In this document: positions 1 to 9,835 of the stretch, piece after piece
Numbering within the stretch: the stretch's first letter is position 1
Layout of the letters: each line of letters starts with the position of its first letter
DNA from: Flavobacterium taihuense
Lineage (GTDB): Bacteria > Bacteroidota > Bacteroidia > Flavobacteriales > Flavobacteriaceae
Length of the DNA: 64,000 nt
Reading direction: 5' to 3'
Assembly: GCF_019351435.1 (NCBI RefSeq)
Contig: NZ_JAHWYN010000008.1
Span: forward strand, 109,529-173,528
Notes under the pieces: generated by a model
Databases searched by the model: none
The model's input: only the letters and a program-made list of their open reading frames with translations
Told to the model about the DNA's origin: nothing
Made by a program: the position numbers and the translations under genes

Positions 1-1075
1 CCAATGAATGGTATAGGTTCCCTGTGCGAAATAGGAAACCGGGTCTAGCGTTGTCGCGGTGATGACTCCTGCGCAGTTGTCGGTGGCTGTAGGTGCGGTA
101 ACCGTTGCAGAGCATTCGCCCGTTACGTCGGCAAGCGTGGCAACGTCAGCCAATGGCGCCGTTACGTCTTTTACAAATACTGTCTGCGTTTGCGCCGAAG
201 TGTTCCCGTTGCCATCACTATAATTCCAATGAATGGTATAGGTTCCCTGTGCGAAATAGGAAACCGGGTCTAGCGTTGTCGCGGTGATGACTCCTGCGCA
301 GTTGTCGGTGGCCGTAGGCGCGATAGCCGTTGCAGAGCATTCGCCCGTTACGTCGGCAAGCGTGGCAACGTCAGCCAATGGCGCCGTTACGTCTTTTACA
401 ATTACTGTCTGCGTTTGCGCAGAAGTATTCCCATTGCCGTCATTATAAGTCCAATGAACGGTATAGGTTCCCTGTACGAAATAAGAAACCGGGTCTAGCG
501 TTGTCGCGGTGATGACTCCTGCGCAGTTGTCGGTGGCTGTAGGTGCGGTAACCGTTGCAGAGCATTCGCCCGTTACGTCGGCAAGCATTGCAACGTCAGC
601 CAATGGCGCCGTTACGTCTTTTACAATTACTGTCTGCGTTTGCGCAGAAGTGTTCCCATTGCCGTCATTATAAGTCCAATGAATGGTATAGGTTCCCTGT
701 GCGAAATAGGAAACCGGGTCTAGCGTTGTCGCGGTGATGACTCCTGCGCAGTTGTCGGTGGCTGTAGGTGCGGTAGCCATTGCGGAACATTCGCCCGTTA
801 CGTCGGCAAGCGTTGCAACGTCAGCCAATGGCGCCGTTACGTCTTTTACAATTACTGTCTGCGTTTGCGCCGAAGTATTCCCACTGCCGTCATTATAAGT
901 CCAATGAATGGTATAGGTTCCCTGTGCGAAATAAGAAACCGGGTCTAGCGTTGTCGCGGTGATGACTCCTGCGCAGTTATCGGTGGCTGTAGGTGCGGTA
1001 ACCGTTGCAGAGCATTCGCCCGTTACGTCGGCAAGCGTGGCAACATCAGCCAATGGCGCCGTTACGTCTTTTACA
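1..1075. repeat. 225-bp tandem repeat array coding HYR domains
   Basis: The same phrase (CGTTACGTCGGCAAGC) recurs at 121, 346, 571, 796 and 1021, an exact 225-bp period, which is 75 codons. At least 4.7 copies are visible and the array continues off the left edge. Copies differ by only a few bases. The period keeps frame, so copy-number change would alter protein length without a frameshift. Confidence 0.95.
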
Positions 1076-2271
1076 GTTATAGTAAAGCTACAAGAAGCTG
1101 TATTGGCAATTGTAGCCCCATCTGTTACTGTCCAAATTACAGTAGTTGTTCCTTTAGGAAACACTGCTCCTGCTAATGATGCTGTATTGTTATAATTGTT
1201 TTTGATTGTTGGGCCTGCACAATTATCGGCAAATGCAATTGGATTAAACTCTGTGCCAACCACTGTATAGGCACAACTTCCTGTATTCGCATTTTTTATT
1301 TGATTGCTAACACAACTAATAGTAGGAATCTGTGCGTCATTCACAGTAATTGTAAAAGAACAAGTAGAAGAACCGCAAGCTAAAGAAGTAGTTAATACAA
1401 CATTTGTAATTCCTTTATTAAATATAGCCCCACTGCCCGTACCAGAACCGCTTCCAGTTGTTGCTCCAGTAAAGTTGTATGTTATAGGTCCTGATGCACT
1501 AACATTATAATTAACAACTTTTGTGCAAACATCAATATCAGTTGTTGAAACTATATTCGTAGGACAAGTCGAAAATGCTGGGGATACGCACGCCATATAA
1601 TTTGCACTGTAAGTAAGATTTCCAGAACCTCCAGATCCAGGTGCACAAATTGATAAACTAGTACTTGAAAAACTGGCAGGACCACTCCATCCTGTAAATG
1701 CACCACCAATACTATTAAAAGGTGCTGCCGTTAATGTAAAACTCTGCGATGCATTCGCACTGCCAATATTTGTGAAAGTATTATTTACTGTAAATGGTGA
1801 GCCTGACACAATCGTCCCCACACCTGAACAAACAGCAGAACCTCCATAAAAAGTTGCTGTTATTACAGCACTTCCACTTGTATTAATTTGGACTCTAATA
1901 TTACCGTCTGTAAACAGAGTATCAGCGTGATAACCACTAGTTACTCCATCAGCTGTTGCTTTCAAAGTAGATCCCAAACAATCATCCTCACAGACATGCC
2001 AAGTAGTTACAAAATCTCCGTTTGCATCAGCAACTACATCCCAATGAAAATGTTCTTCTCCATCGTTAGGTACATCATCAGCATGCATGACTTGTAAAGT
2101 AATAGTCTCTCCTGGCAAAAAACCGCTACCAGTAAGAGTTGCAGTAGCTCCTGGGGCATAATCAGCTTGATCAGAAACAAGTGTTTGACCAAAAGATACA
2201 TTTGCAAAAAATAAATTTGCAATTAAAAAAATAAACGATAAAAATCCAGCATTAGGTAGAAATGTTTTCAT
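1..2271 (-). CDS. Secreted HYR-repeat adhesin-like protein, N-terminal part (gene continues past left edge)
   Basis: The frame is open from an ATG at 2271 down to base 1, giving 757 visible residues and no stop. Residues 1-29 form a signal peptide ending ...NVSFGQ. Next comes a segment starting SDQADYAPGATATLTGSGF that resembles an Ig-like domain often found at the start of large Flavobacterium surface proteins, then Ser/Gly-rich regions, two divergent HYR-like segments with paired cysteines, and from about residue 399 near-identical 75-aa HYR repeats (TAPTATDNCAG core, paired Cys). HYR domains are Ig-like adhesion modules. Proteins of this build usually travel through type IX secretion and end in a sorting domain, which would lie off the window. 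Function is inferred: surface adhesion or gliding. The small plus-strand reading frames at 225-bp intervals are shadows of the repeats. Confidence 0.85.
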   Translation of the reverse strand, partial: MKTFLPNAGFLSFIFLIANLFFANVSFGQTLVSDQADYAPGATATLTGSGFLPGETITLQVMHADDVPNDGEEHFHWDVVADANGDFVTTWHVCEDDCLGSTLKATADGVTSGYHADTLFTDGNIRVQINTSGSAVITATFYGGSAVCSGVGTIVSGSPFTVNNTFTNIGSANASQSFTLTAAPFNSIGGAFTGWSGPASFSSTSLSICAPGSGGSGNLTYSANYMACVSPAFSTCPTNIVSTTDIDVCTKVVNYNVSASGPITYNFTGATTGSGSGTGSGAIFNKGITNVVLTTSLACGSSTCSFTITVNDAQIPTISCVSNQIKNANTGSCAYTVVGTEFNPIAFADNCAGPTIKNNYNNTASLAGAVFPKGTTTVIWTVTDGATIANTASCSFTITVKDVTAPLADVATLADVTGECSATVTAPTATDNCAGVITATTLDPVSYFAQGTYTIHWTYNDGSGNTSAQTQTVIVKDVTAPLADVATLADVTGECSAMATAPTATDNCAGVITATTLDPVSYFAQGTYTIHWTYNDGNGNTSAQTQTVIVKDVTAPLADVAMLADVTGECSATVTAPTATDNCAGVITATTLDPVSYFVQGTYTVHWTYNDGNGNTSAQTQTVIVKDVTAPLADVATLADVTGECSATAIAPTATDNCAGVITATTLDPVSYFAQGTYTIHWNYSDGNGNTSAQTQTVFVKDVTAPLADVATLADVTGECSATVTAPTATDNCAGVITATTLDPVSYFAQGTYTIHW

Positions 2272-2764
2272 ATTTAATAATTTAGAATAATAAATAACGA
2301 ATACAACACTAAAATAATTTATAGCAAAAACAATAGAATGGGGAGTTCTTGTTCTTACTTAATTTGCATAACTATTTTCTTTGGGAAAAGTGGATATTTT
2401 TTTGGTTATCATATAAAAAGACAACCTTGTTATGCAATCTTCAAAAATTTTCTTACTAAGCTACATCATTCTTAAAACACAACCTTACTTTTTCTATTAT
2501 TTTCGATAAAAGGATTTAAAAAAACTTTAAACTGCATTATTTATATTTATATAATAATCAAAAAGATCTATTAAAAAATTTTTAATCAGAAATAAGAACA
2601 ACCACTTAAAAATCAATGCTTTATTTATTAGTATTTAAGCTATATTTTAATTATTATAAGTATAATCATCCGTATTAAAATTCTATTTTTATGAGTAGAT
2701 ATTGCAAAAAAATCCCAATCTAAACTAGATTGGGATCAAACTTTAAAATCTTAGCAACTAAAAA
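2272..2764. other. Intergenic region, 493 bp, no gene seen
   Basis: Very AT-rich. It holds the upstream region of the adhesin gene (promoter not recognised with confidence) and, at its right end, the dsbD terminator. No open frame with coding character was found. Confidence 0.6.
2705..2736 (-). terminator. Rho-independent terminator of dsbD-like gene
   Basis: Perfect 11-bp inverted repeat ATCCCAATCTA / TAGATTGGGAT with a 3-base loop (2712-2736), followed on the minus strand by a run of seven T. It lies 28 bases past the stop of the dsbD-like gene. Confidence 0.9.
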
Positions 2765-4789
2765 CTATTCCATAAACTTCGAAATACCTTCTTTCAACCA
2801 AGCCTCATATTCTTCAACACTCACATAGCTTATGGTAGGTTGCTTCCCGTTGAGATTATTTCCTTGCAAATCAGTCAAAACATATAAAGGTTGCGTATTG
2901 GTATTGTATTTTGAAATCATAAAATCAGTCCATTTATCACCAATGGTTTCTATTTCGGCTCCTGTAGATTTAGAAGTAAATTGTTCGCTTTTCGGCAATA
3001 CTCTTTTATCATCCACATACAATGAAATTACTACAACCTGATTTTTAAGAATTGGAAGTACACTCCTATCCGACCAAACATTGTTCTCCATTTTCCGACA
3101 ATTCACACAAGCATGTCCTGTGAAATCAAGCATTATTGGTTTATTTACTGTTTTGGCATAAGCCAATCCTTTATCATAATCATCAAAAACAACAATTTGA
3201 TTTGTCCCTAATTTTGCTCCTTCCGGCAAAATAACCGCTGCTGTACTTCCTGAGTTGGAACCACCTACACCAAGCGGACTTTCACTATATTCCATCGGAG
3301 GCGGAAATGCACTTATTAACTTAAGTGGCGCACCCCAAAGTCCTGGTATTAAATAAATGGTAAAAGACAAAACGACCAATCCCAAAGACAATCGCCCTAC
3401 CGAAATATGAGATAACGGACTGTCATGAGGCAGCGTAATTTTTCCAAATAAATAAAAGGCTAAGGTTCCGAAAATCGCAATCCAAATTACCAAAAACACT
3501 TCTCTTTCCAATAAATGCAATTGCAAAACCAAATCAGCATTCGATAAAAATTTGAATGCCAAAGCCAATTCCAGAAATCCTAAAACAACTTTAACGGTAT
3601 TCAACCAGCCTCCTGATCTTGGCAAAGAATTCAACCAACCCGGGAACATTGCAAAAAGCATAAAAGGCAAGGCCAAAGCCAATGAAAATCCTAACATTCC
3701 AACTATGGGAGCGATTCCCCCTTTGGAAGCTGCATCCACTAAAAGCGTTCCCACTATTGGCCCTGTACAAGAAAAAGAAACAATCGCTAAGGCCAATGCC
3801 ATGAATAATATGCCGATAATCCCTCCTCTATCGGCTTGGCTATCTACTTTATTTGCCCAAGAATGAGGCAGCATAATTTCAAAAGCTCCCAAAAATGAAG
3901 TCGCAAATACAACTAACAAGATAAAGAATAGGATATTAAACCAAACATTGGTTGACAAAGCATTAAGCGCATCGGCACCAAAACCCCAAGTAACCAAGAA
4001 CCCCAACAATACATAAATTAGAATAATCGAAATTCCATAAATAATCGCATTTCTGATTCCTGCAGCTTTATTTTTACTCTGCTTGGTAAAAAAACTAACA
4101 GTCATTGGAATCATTGGAAACACACAAGGAGTCAATAAAGCCGCAAAACCAGAGAAAAAGGCGATAAAGAAAATAGACCACAATCCTCTTTGTGAAGTTG
4201 GTTTTGGTTGTTCAACAGCCTTTTTTGCAATTGCTTCTGCAGTTTCATTTTTCACTACAGAAAAAGTTTTTTTTGTATCGCCCTTAGCTGTATCCAATTT
4301 CACAACTGCAGCTGGGGCAGTAAGAGTTGTTATCGCTTCATTACTAGATATTTTAAATGTAAGTTTCTTTTCCAGATTGATGCATACTTCTTTACAAACC
4401 TGATAATTCAATTCAGCTTGAATAGTAGTAGTCTTTGGATTTACTAGCGTTATTTCTTGCTTAATCTGGGCTTTATCATGAAAGAACGTTTCGTTTACGC
4501 CAAAGACATCATTAAAAGCCGTCGTCGTTTTACTTTCTTTGGCTTTTCCAACTAAATCAAAATTCCCTTTTTGATCTTTAAAAATAACCTCCAAAGGCAA
4601 TGGTCCTCCATCGGGAGTAAATTGCGAATACAAATGCCAATCTTTTTCGATTACACCATTAAAAGTCAAAACATAATTGGTTTCCGATTTCTTTTCGATT
4701 GAAGTAGTCCATTTTACCGGGTCTAAAACTTGAGCATTTACTTTGGCAAATGCTAAAAAAGCAAAAAGTATAAAAAATATTTTCTTCAT
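2765..4789 (-). CDS. dsbD: Protein-disulfide reductase, DsbD/CcdA family
   Basis: 674 residues with the full DsbD layout. A signal peptide (residues 1-19, ends KVNAQ) precedes an N-terminal periplasmic domain with a Cys pair in YQVCKEVCINL. A multi-helix CcdA-type membrane domain follows, with TPCVFPMIP near residue 220 and the second buried cysteine in SFSCTGP. The C-terminal thioredoxin domain carries CVNC at residues 561-564. The protein would pass electrons from cytoplasmic thioredoxin across the membrane to periplasmic substrates, for example in cytochrome c maturation or disulfide repair. It starts 9 bases after the tilS stop, so the two probably share a transcript, and it ends at a strong terminator. 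All three redox centres are present. Confidence 0.93.
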   Translation of the reverse strand: MKKIFFILFAFLAFAKVNAQVLDPVKWTTSIEKKSETNYVLTFNGVIEKDWHLYSQFTPDGGPLPLEVIFKDQKGNFDLVGKAKESKTTTAFNDVFGVNETFFHDKAQIKQEITLVNPKTTTIQAELNYQVCKEVCINLEKKLTFKISSNEAITTLTAPAAVVKLDTAKGDTKKTFSVVKNETAEAIAKKAVEQPKPTSQRGLWSIFFIAFFSGFAALLTPCVFPMIPMTVSFFTKQSKNKAAGIRNAIIYGISIILIYVLLGFLVTWGFGADALNALSTNVWFNILFFILLVVFATSFLGAFEIMLPHSWANKVDSQADRGGIIGILFMALALAIVSFSCTGPIVGTLLVDAASKGGIAPIVGMLGFSLALALPFMLFAMFPGWLNSLPRSGGWLNTVKVVLGFLELALAFKFLSNADLVLQLHLLEREVFLVIWIAIFGTLAFYLFGKITLPHDSPLSHISVGRLSLGLVVLSFTIYLIPGLWGAPLKLISAFPPPMEYSESPLGVGGSNSGSTAAVILPEGAKLGTNQIVVFDDYDKGLAYAKTVNKPIMLDFTGHACVNCRKMENNVWSDRSVLPILKNQVVVISLYVDDKRVLPKSEQFTSKSTGAEIETIGDKWTDFMISKYNTNTQPLYVLTDLQGNNLNGKQPTISYVSVEEYEAWLKEGISKFME

Positions 4790-4798
4790 TATAAATAT

Positions 4799-6109
4799 CT
4801 AAATTAAATCTATTTTGAGTATGTTTTGTGTTGCGTTTGTTGTTCTAAATCTATGATCAGCTCTCATTCCTACAATCCAAACTATTTGATCGTTTGAACA
4901 TAAAAGCCAAGTGTTTTCCTTTTCTATCAAGGATAATTTTTCGTCTTTAAAAAGTTTACTCACTTTCTTTGACCTACCATCCATCCCAAAAGGCATAAAA
5001 ACATCTCCTGTTTTCCAATTGCGCAACAGCAAAGGATAAACTAATTGATCAGCGTCGACAAAGATAGTTTTATTTGTAGCAACCGAAATGTCAGTTACTT
5101 TACTAAACGAGATATTTAAGGGAATCTTAACTTCTGTTTGATTTTCATTAACAAAAAACTCTTTCTGAGTTTCTGAATGGATAATAGGTGACAATATTAA
5201 AAAATCCCTGTCTTTTAACAGACGAAAATCAACAGCAAAAACCTGCTTACCTGATTGGCTATCAACCAAATCATAAATATCATTCCAGGCTGTAAAACCA
5301 AATTCTTTGAGCCATTGGTACAAATACGACCGATAGTTAGGCAATTTTAGCAACTGATTCAAATCAAAATGGATTGTATCCCCTTCCTCGCTAGCCACTT
5401 GCTGATAAACCATAACAGCTGCATCTTCGACCATAGCCAATGATTCCTGCAAATAACTTTCGGTCTTCAAAAACGAAGTTATAAGATTAGGATTCAATTC
5501 CTTCAGAACGGGAATCAAATGATGCCTTATTTTATTTCTTAAATATTTATCCGATGCATTACTGCTGTCCTCTCGCCATTGAATATTATGTTGCTTTGCA
5601 TAATTCTCAATTTCTAGTCGGGAAGAGAAAAGTAAAGGTCGAATAATTTTATCATTTTGCTCCGGAATACCAGTCAATCCTTCTAATCCAGTTCCTCGCG
5701 TGAGATTAATCAAAAAAGTTTCTAAATTATCATCCGCATGATGAGCTGTGAGTATGAAATCAAATTTTTCAGTATCTAATAACTCATAAAACCAATTGTA
5801 TCGTAACTCTCTTGCAGCCACTTGAGTCGATAATTTATAATCTTTGGAGAAAGCCTCAGTATCAAATTGTGTTACAAAAATGGGAATTGCATGAGCCTCG
5901 GCATAATCTTGTATGAACTTTTGATCTCCAAAACTTTCCACTCCACGAAGCTGAAAATTACAATGAGCAATAGTAATATCATATTCTAATTCTAGAAATA
6001 AATCCAATAAAACCATGCTGTCCAAACCACCACTTACAGCAAGAAGTAGTTTTTTTTGTTTCAAAAAAGGAATTTCTTTATCGATATGATTTTGAAGTGT
6101 ATTTTTCAT
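4799..6109 (-). CDS. tilS: tRNA(Ile)-lysidine synthase TilS
   Basis: 436 residues. The PP-loop ATP pyrophosphatase signature SGGLDS is at residues 26-31, with TAHHADDNLETFL and LTRGTGLEGLTGI downstream as in TilS. A C-terminal substrate-binding domain follows (NWKTGDVFMPFGMDGRSKKVSKLF). The enzyme attaches lysine to C34 of tRNA-Ile(CAU) so that it reads AUA codons, and it is essential in most bacteria. The gene is the upstream partner of the dsbD-like gene. Length and motifs are normal for the family. Confidence 0.95.
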   Translation of the reverse strand: MKNTLQNHIDKEIPFLKQKKLLLAVSGGLDSMVLLDLFLELEYDITIAHCNFQLRGVESFGDQKFIQDYAEAHAIPIFVTQFDTEAFSKDYKLSTQVAARELRYNWFYELLDTEKFDFILTAHHADDNLETFLINLTRGTGLEGLTGIPEQNDKIIRPLLFSSRLEIENYAKQHNIQWREDSSNASDKYLRNKIRHHLIPVLKELNPNLITSFLKTESYLQESLAMVEDAAVMVYQQVASEEGDTIHFDLNQLLKLPNYRSYLYQWLKEFGFTAWNDIYDLVDSQSGKQVFAVDFRLLKDRDFLILSPIIHSETQKEFFVNENQTEVKIPLNISFSKVTDISVATNKTIFVDADQLVYPLLLRNWKTGDVFMPFGMDGRSKKVSKLFKDEKLSLIEKENTWLLCSNDQIVWIVGMRADHRFRTTNATQNILKIDLI

Positions 6110-6257
6110 ACGAAGTTACTATTGTTTTTTTTTTAAAGGATTCCGAAAGCTATCGAGAGGTCGCAACATTTTTCATTTCAGTCCACATTTTTAAATTATG
6201 GTGATTTTATATATCAAAAATACTGATTATTATTTAATCCAATGAAAGCCCACTCAC

Positions 6258-7544
6258 TTACTGCAAAACTTCTAGCATCGCATTTGCTTTAAGCAAACAT
6301 TCATCGTATTCTTTTTCTGGAATAGATAATGAAGTTATGGCACTTCCAACAGAGAAAGACACATATTTATTTTCTTGATTGTAGAGAATACTGCGAATAA
6401 CTACATTAAAATCGAAGTCTCCATTGGGTGAAAAATAACCTACTGCTCCACTATACAACCCTCGCCTGGTTTCCTCAAGTTCTTCAATTATTTTCATTGC
6501 AGCAAACTTAGGAGCTCCCGTCATACTTCCCATAGGGAATGTGGTTCTAATCGTATCTACAGCTGTATATTGAGGATCAATTTTAGACGATATGGTCGAA
6601 ATCATTTGGTGTACCTGCAAGAAAGAATAAATTCCGCATAGCTCTTTCACTTCAACGGATGCTTTTTGGGCTGTTCGAGATAAATCATTACGAACCAAGT
6701 CGGTTATCATAATATTTTCGGCCCTTTCTTTAGGATCTTGAGCCAAAGTATTTTTAGAATTTTCATCTTCCAATGGATCAGAAAATCGTTTGGAAGTTCC
6801 TTTTATAGGTTGTGAAATTAAACTTTCTCCTTCCTTTTTCAAATAACGCTCCGGTGATGCCGAAATTAAAAATTGCTTGTTATTTTTAAAAAACACAGAA
6901 AACGGAGCCTGCGAAATTTCATTAAGTCTAAAGAATTTTTCCAATGGATTGATTATGGCATTTTGAGCAAAAAATTCCATACAAAAATTAGCTTCATACA
7001 AATCTCCGTGATAGATATGTTTCAACAATTTGGAAACTTTCTCTATGTAATTTTGATTCGAAATTCGTTGTTCAATAGCTATTTTATTTTGATTTTCGAT
7101 TCTCGAAATTTGACTCTTAATTATCTCATCAAAATCATCTTCAACTTCATCATCACACATATTTAGATATTGAATCTCAAGTTGATTTCCTATTAATAAA
7201 AACAACTTTTTAGGCTGAAAAAAGAATAAATCAGGAAAATCCAAACCATCAAAATTATTGGATTGCAAATGCTCTACACCGTTTTTTAAATCATAAGACA
7301 AATAGCCAAACAACCAATCTTTGGATGTTTGTTGGTATTGCTTTAAATCCTCGAAAGCATTGTGGTAATCCGTTTTTATGGACGTAAAAGCATCAACCGC
7401 CAAGACGCAATCGAAACTAGAATATTCATTAGAAAATGAATTGCTATCCAGAAAAGTTATTTCTCGAAATTGTTGTCCCCAAGCGACAAGCTGCTGCTTG
7501 AACAGCAATGGTTTTTCAATAAATTTATAAATGGAAGTTCTCAA
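6258..7544 (-). CDS. pabB: Aminodeoxychorismate synthase component I (PabB)
   Basis: 428 residues of the chorismate-binding family. Visible motifs are LISASPERYL, QPIKGT, ENIMITDLVRNDLSR, TFPMGSMTGAPK and YSGAVGYFSPNGDFDFNVVIRS. The lysine in PIKGT distinguishes PabB from TrpE, which has PIAGT, so I call PabB rather than anthranilate synthase. With a PabA glutaminase (not in this window) it makes 4-amino-4-deoxychorismate for folate synthesis. A TAATTTTG -7 element lies just upstream on the minus strand (7567-7574). It is followed by a 148-bp gap and then tilS. Confidence 0.9.
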   Translation of the reverse strand: MRTSIYKFIEKPLLFKQQLVAWGQQFREITFLDSNSFSNEYSSFDCVLAVDAFTSIKTDYHNAFEDLKQYQQTSKDWLFGYLSYDLKNGVEHLQSNNFDGLDFPDLFFFQPKKLFLLIGNQLEIQYLNMCDDEVEDDFDEIIKSQISRIENQNKIAIEQRISNQNYIEKVSKLLKHIYHGDLYEANFCMEFFAQNAIINPLEKFFRLNEISQAPFSVFFKNNKQFLISASPERYLKKEGESLISQPIKGTSKRFSDPLEDENSKNTLAQDPKERAENIMITDLVRNDLSRTAQKASVEVKELCGIYSFLQVHQMISTISSKIDPQYTAVDTIRTTFPMGSMTGAPKFAAMKIIEELEETRRGLYSGAVGYFSPNGDFDFNVVIRSILYNQENKYVSFSVGSAITSLSIPEKEYDECLLKANAMLEVLQ

Positions 7545-7566
7545 AAATTAATCTGTTTATGGACTT

Positions 7567-7574
7567 CAAAATTA
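7567..7574 (-). promoter_or_regulatory. Candidate -7 element for pabB
   Basis: TAATTTTG on the minus strand fits the Bacteroidota TAnnTTTG consensus, 22 bases upstream of the pabB start. No clear -33 TTG at the expected spacing. Confidence 0.4.
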
Positions 7575-7666
7575 CAACAAAAAAAATCGCTTCTCAAGTA
7601 GAAATTTCATAAAACTGATCCTTAGTTAAATAAATATTAAAAAAGTTTTTACTTGTTAAAACGTTA

Positions 7667-7674
7667 TATATTTG
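7667..7674 (+). promoter_or_regulatory. Candidate -7 element for the DUF4349 lipoprotein
   Basis: TATATTTG matches TAnnTTTG exactly, 75 bases upstream of the start codon at 7750. Confidence 0.45.
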
Positions 7675-7749
7675 ATACAGAATTCAAGCTTAAAAATTTA
7701 AAACCAATTACACGAAAGAAAACAATCATCAATCCTTAAATCCTAATTT

Positions 7750-8643
7750 ATGAACAAAATCGCAAAACGAAGCTTATTCTTATTGGCCGCAATTACCCTA
7801 ATCATCAGCTGCAAAAAAAGTGAAGTTGCCAGCGAAGAATTAACCTCAGACATCGCTGTGAAAGCTGACAGTATTTCCTCCTCGGCAGCAGTTGAAAAAG
7901 AAGGCAGTACTCGAAAATTTATTCGTACCGCCGATTTAAAATTCAAAGTCAAAAATGTAACCCAATCTACCTATACCATCGAAAACATCACCAATAAGTT
8001 TGATGGATTTGTTACCTACACCAATTTACAAAGCAACATTATTGATAAATTTGAAACCAAAATAAGTCAAGATAGCACTCTCGAAACGACCCGTTACAAC
8101 GTAGAAAACAATATCACGATAAGAGTGCCTAACAAGCGTCTTGATACAGTCATCAAATCTATTTCAAAACAAATTGATTTTCTCGATTACCGCATTATAA
8201 AAGCAGATGATGTTTCCCTAAAAATACTATCAAATCAGCTTTCCCAAAAAAGAAGTAGCACTAATGAAAAAAGAGTGGAAAAGGCTATCGACACAAAAGG
8301 AAAAAAAATCAGCGATATTATGGAGGCCGAAAATAATTTGGCTAACCAAAAAGAACAAAATGACAATTCCAAACTGGAAAATTTATCAATCCAAGACCAA
8401 ATAAACTTTAGTACGCTGACCATTCAAATATACCAACATGAATCGGTAAAACAAGAAATGATTGCCAACACTAAGGATTACAACTACTACAAACCCAATA
8501 TTGGAATTCGCATCATCGATTCTTTAAAAACTGGTTGGTACGTTCTACTCGATGTTATTGTTTTTATAATAGAAATCTGGTGGTTCCTATTTATCGTCAT
8601 TGGAGGATTCTTTCTTTACAAAAAGTATCTCAAAAAGCAATAG
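7750..8643 (+). CDS. DUF4349 domain lipoprotein
   Basis: 297 residues. The N-terminus is a lipoprotein signal with the lipobox cysteine at residue 21 (LIISCKKS). The middle section has the DUF4349 pattern: RKFIRTADLKFKVKNV near residue 55, then NNITIRVPNKRLDTVIKSI and a long helical, probably coiled-coil stretch with many K/E/Q residues. A transmembrane helix near the C-terminus (VLLDVIVFIIEIWWFLFIVIGG) is followed by a basic tail. Members of this family are membrane-anchored and of unknown function. The combination of an N-terminal lipid anchor and a C-terminal helix suggests both ends are at a membrane. It stands alone. Confidence 0.85.
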   Translation: MNKIAKRSLFLLAAITLIISCKKSEVASEELTSDIAVKADSISSSAAVEKEGSTRKFIRTADLKFKVKNVTQSTYTIENITNKFDGFVTYTNLQSNIIDKFETKISQDSTLETTRYNVENNITIRVPNKRLDTVIKSISKQIDFLDYRIIKADDVSLKILSNQLSQKRSSTNEKRVEKAIDTKGKKISDIMEAENNLANQKEQNDNSKLENLSIQDQINFSTLTIQIYQHESVKQEMIANTKDYNYYKPNIGIRIIDSLKTGWYVLLDVIVFIIEIWWFLFIVIGGFFLYKKYLKKQ

Positions 8644-8980
8644 AGGATACAAACACAATAAAAAAAACTATATTTAATCCAATAGTCAATTACTATATCC
8701 AGCAAAGCCAAAAAACTAGAAAAGTTTATGGCTTCACTCGATATGCTTAACATACCATCACAAAAACAAAAAACACATAAATACCTCAATTCTAAGAAAT
8801 TATCACTAATAAAATAATAAAAACTTAATAAATAAGAAAAAATTTAACTAAATTTGTTATTGAAATGGACTTAGTTTTCAGCCTCCGAAAGCTATCAATG
8901 TAAGTAAATGGATGAAAAGATGATTACCCTTGTGATCACATATTATCGCTTAAACATTTAACTTCTTAAATACTCGAAAT
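8644..8980. other. Intergenic region, 337 bp
   Basis: AT-rich, no gene. Contains a TAAATTTG motif at 8849-8856, a possible promoter for the DoxX-like genes, and the phrase CCGAAAGCTATC at about 8885 that also occurs near 6143. Confidence 0.5.
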
Positions 8981-9376
8981 ATGAAAACTGCAACTTTCTT
9001 TATTCGCACAATAATTGGCTTATTATTAATTTGTATAGCAATAGCCTATTTTTTCAACTTAATGCCTGAACTAGAAAGCACAGAAAATTTCAAAGCTTTC
9101 AATGTTGGATTGATTTCTTCAGTTTATCTAATGCCATTGATTAAAACAATCGTATTATTATGTGGAATTTCATACCTCACTGGTCAATACGTAGTCTTAT
9201 CCAATATCATTATTTTACCGGTAAGCACAAATATATTATTCATCGATTTCTTTTTAAATCCAAACGGATTGCCACTTGCTATATTTATTTTTTTCGGAAA
9301 TTTATTTTTAATATATGCCCATAGAAAAAGTTATAAAAATCTGTTTACCAGAAAATCCGTAATGCATTTTGATTAA
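8981..9376 (+). CDS. DoxX-like small membrane protein, copy 1
   Basis: 131 residues with four predicted membrane helices (residues about 7-27, 45-66, 74-98 and 103-120). The pattern, including the conserved NxGLxxSVYLMPLIKTIxLLCG stretch, resembles DoxX/DoxD-type membrane proteins. It is clearly paralogous to the gene at 9438, with the same length, the same start (MK-AT) and about half the residues shared. Function is unknown. DoxX-like proteins are linked to quinone or redox chemistry in some organisms, but nothing here tests that. Confidence 0.75.
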   Translation: MKTATFFIRTIIGLLLICIAIAYFFNLMPELESTENFKAFNVGLISSVYLMPLIKTIVLLCGISYLTGQYVVLSNIIILPVSTNILFIDFFLNPNGLPLAIFIFFGNLFLIYAHRKSYKNLFTRKSVMHFD

Positions 9377-9383
9377 AAAAAAC

Positions 9384-9391
9384 TATATTTG
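9384..9391 (+). promoter_or_regulatory. Candidate -7 element for second DoxX-like gene
   Basis: TATATTTG, exact TAnnTTTG match, 46 bases before the start at 9438. It suggests the second copy can be transcribed separately from the first. Confidence 0.45.
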
Positions 9392-9437
9392 AATATAAAA
9401 AATAACAAATCACCCTCAAATCAAAACCTATAAACTT

Positions 9438-9812
9438 ATGAAAATTGCCACTATTATTATCCGTTCATTAATTGGACTATTGTTGTTATTTGCTTCAATA
9501 AGTTATTTTTTGCATTTATTTCCAGAACCTCCTTTGACAGGGAACATGAAACTCTTCAATGATGGAATTAAGGCATCAGGGTATTTGATGCCCTTGGTAA
9601 AAACAATAGAACTTATTTGCGGACTGTCTTTTGTAATTGGAAAATTCAACAAACTAACTTTCATCCTATTGATGCCAATTTCAGTCAATATTATTTGCAC
9701 ACATCTATTTCTGGCTCCAGAAGGTATTCCGGTCGCCAGTTTTTTATTCTTGGGAAACATATTCCTGATTTATACCAAATGGGATAGTTACAAAGGATTA
9801 TTTACTGCATAA
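9438..9812 (+). CDS. DoxX-like small membrane protein, copy 2
   Basis: 124 residues with four membrane helices. It is a tandem paralogue of the preceding gene: both share IGLLLL, the SYF/AYF and NL/HLFPE motifs, YLMPLVKTIELICGLSF and GNIFLIYTK. A short 61-base gap with its own promoter-like motif separates the copies, and a strong bidirectional terminator follows. No functional residues can be assigned. Confidence 0.75.
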   Translation: MKIATIIIRSLIGLLLLFASISYFLHLFPEPPLTGNMKLFNDGIKASGYLMPLVKTIELICGLSFVIGKFNKLTFILLMPISVNIICTHLFLAPEGIPVASFLFLGNIFLIYTKWDSYKGLFTA

Positions 9813-9835
9813 ATAGAAAATACTTGAAACAAAAA

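Noticed and set aside
105..962. Four similar plus-strand 60-codon frames at 225-bp intervals
   Set aside because: They are antisense shadows of the tandem HYR repeats in the long minus-strand adhesin frame.
1..1075. Possible CRISPR array
   Set aside because: The 225-bp repeats are contiguous with no unique spacers and are in frame within a coding sequence.
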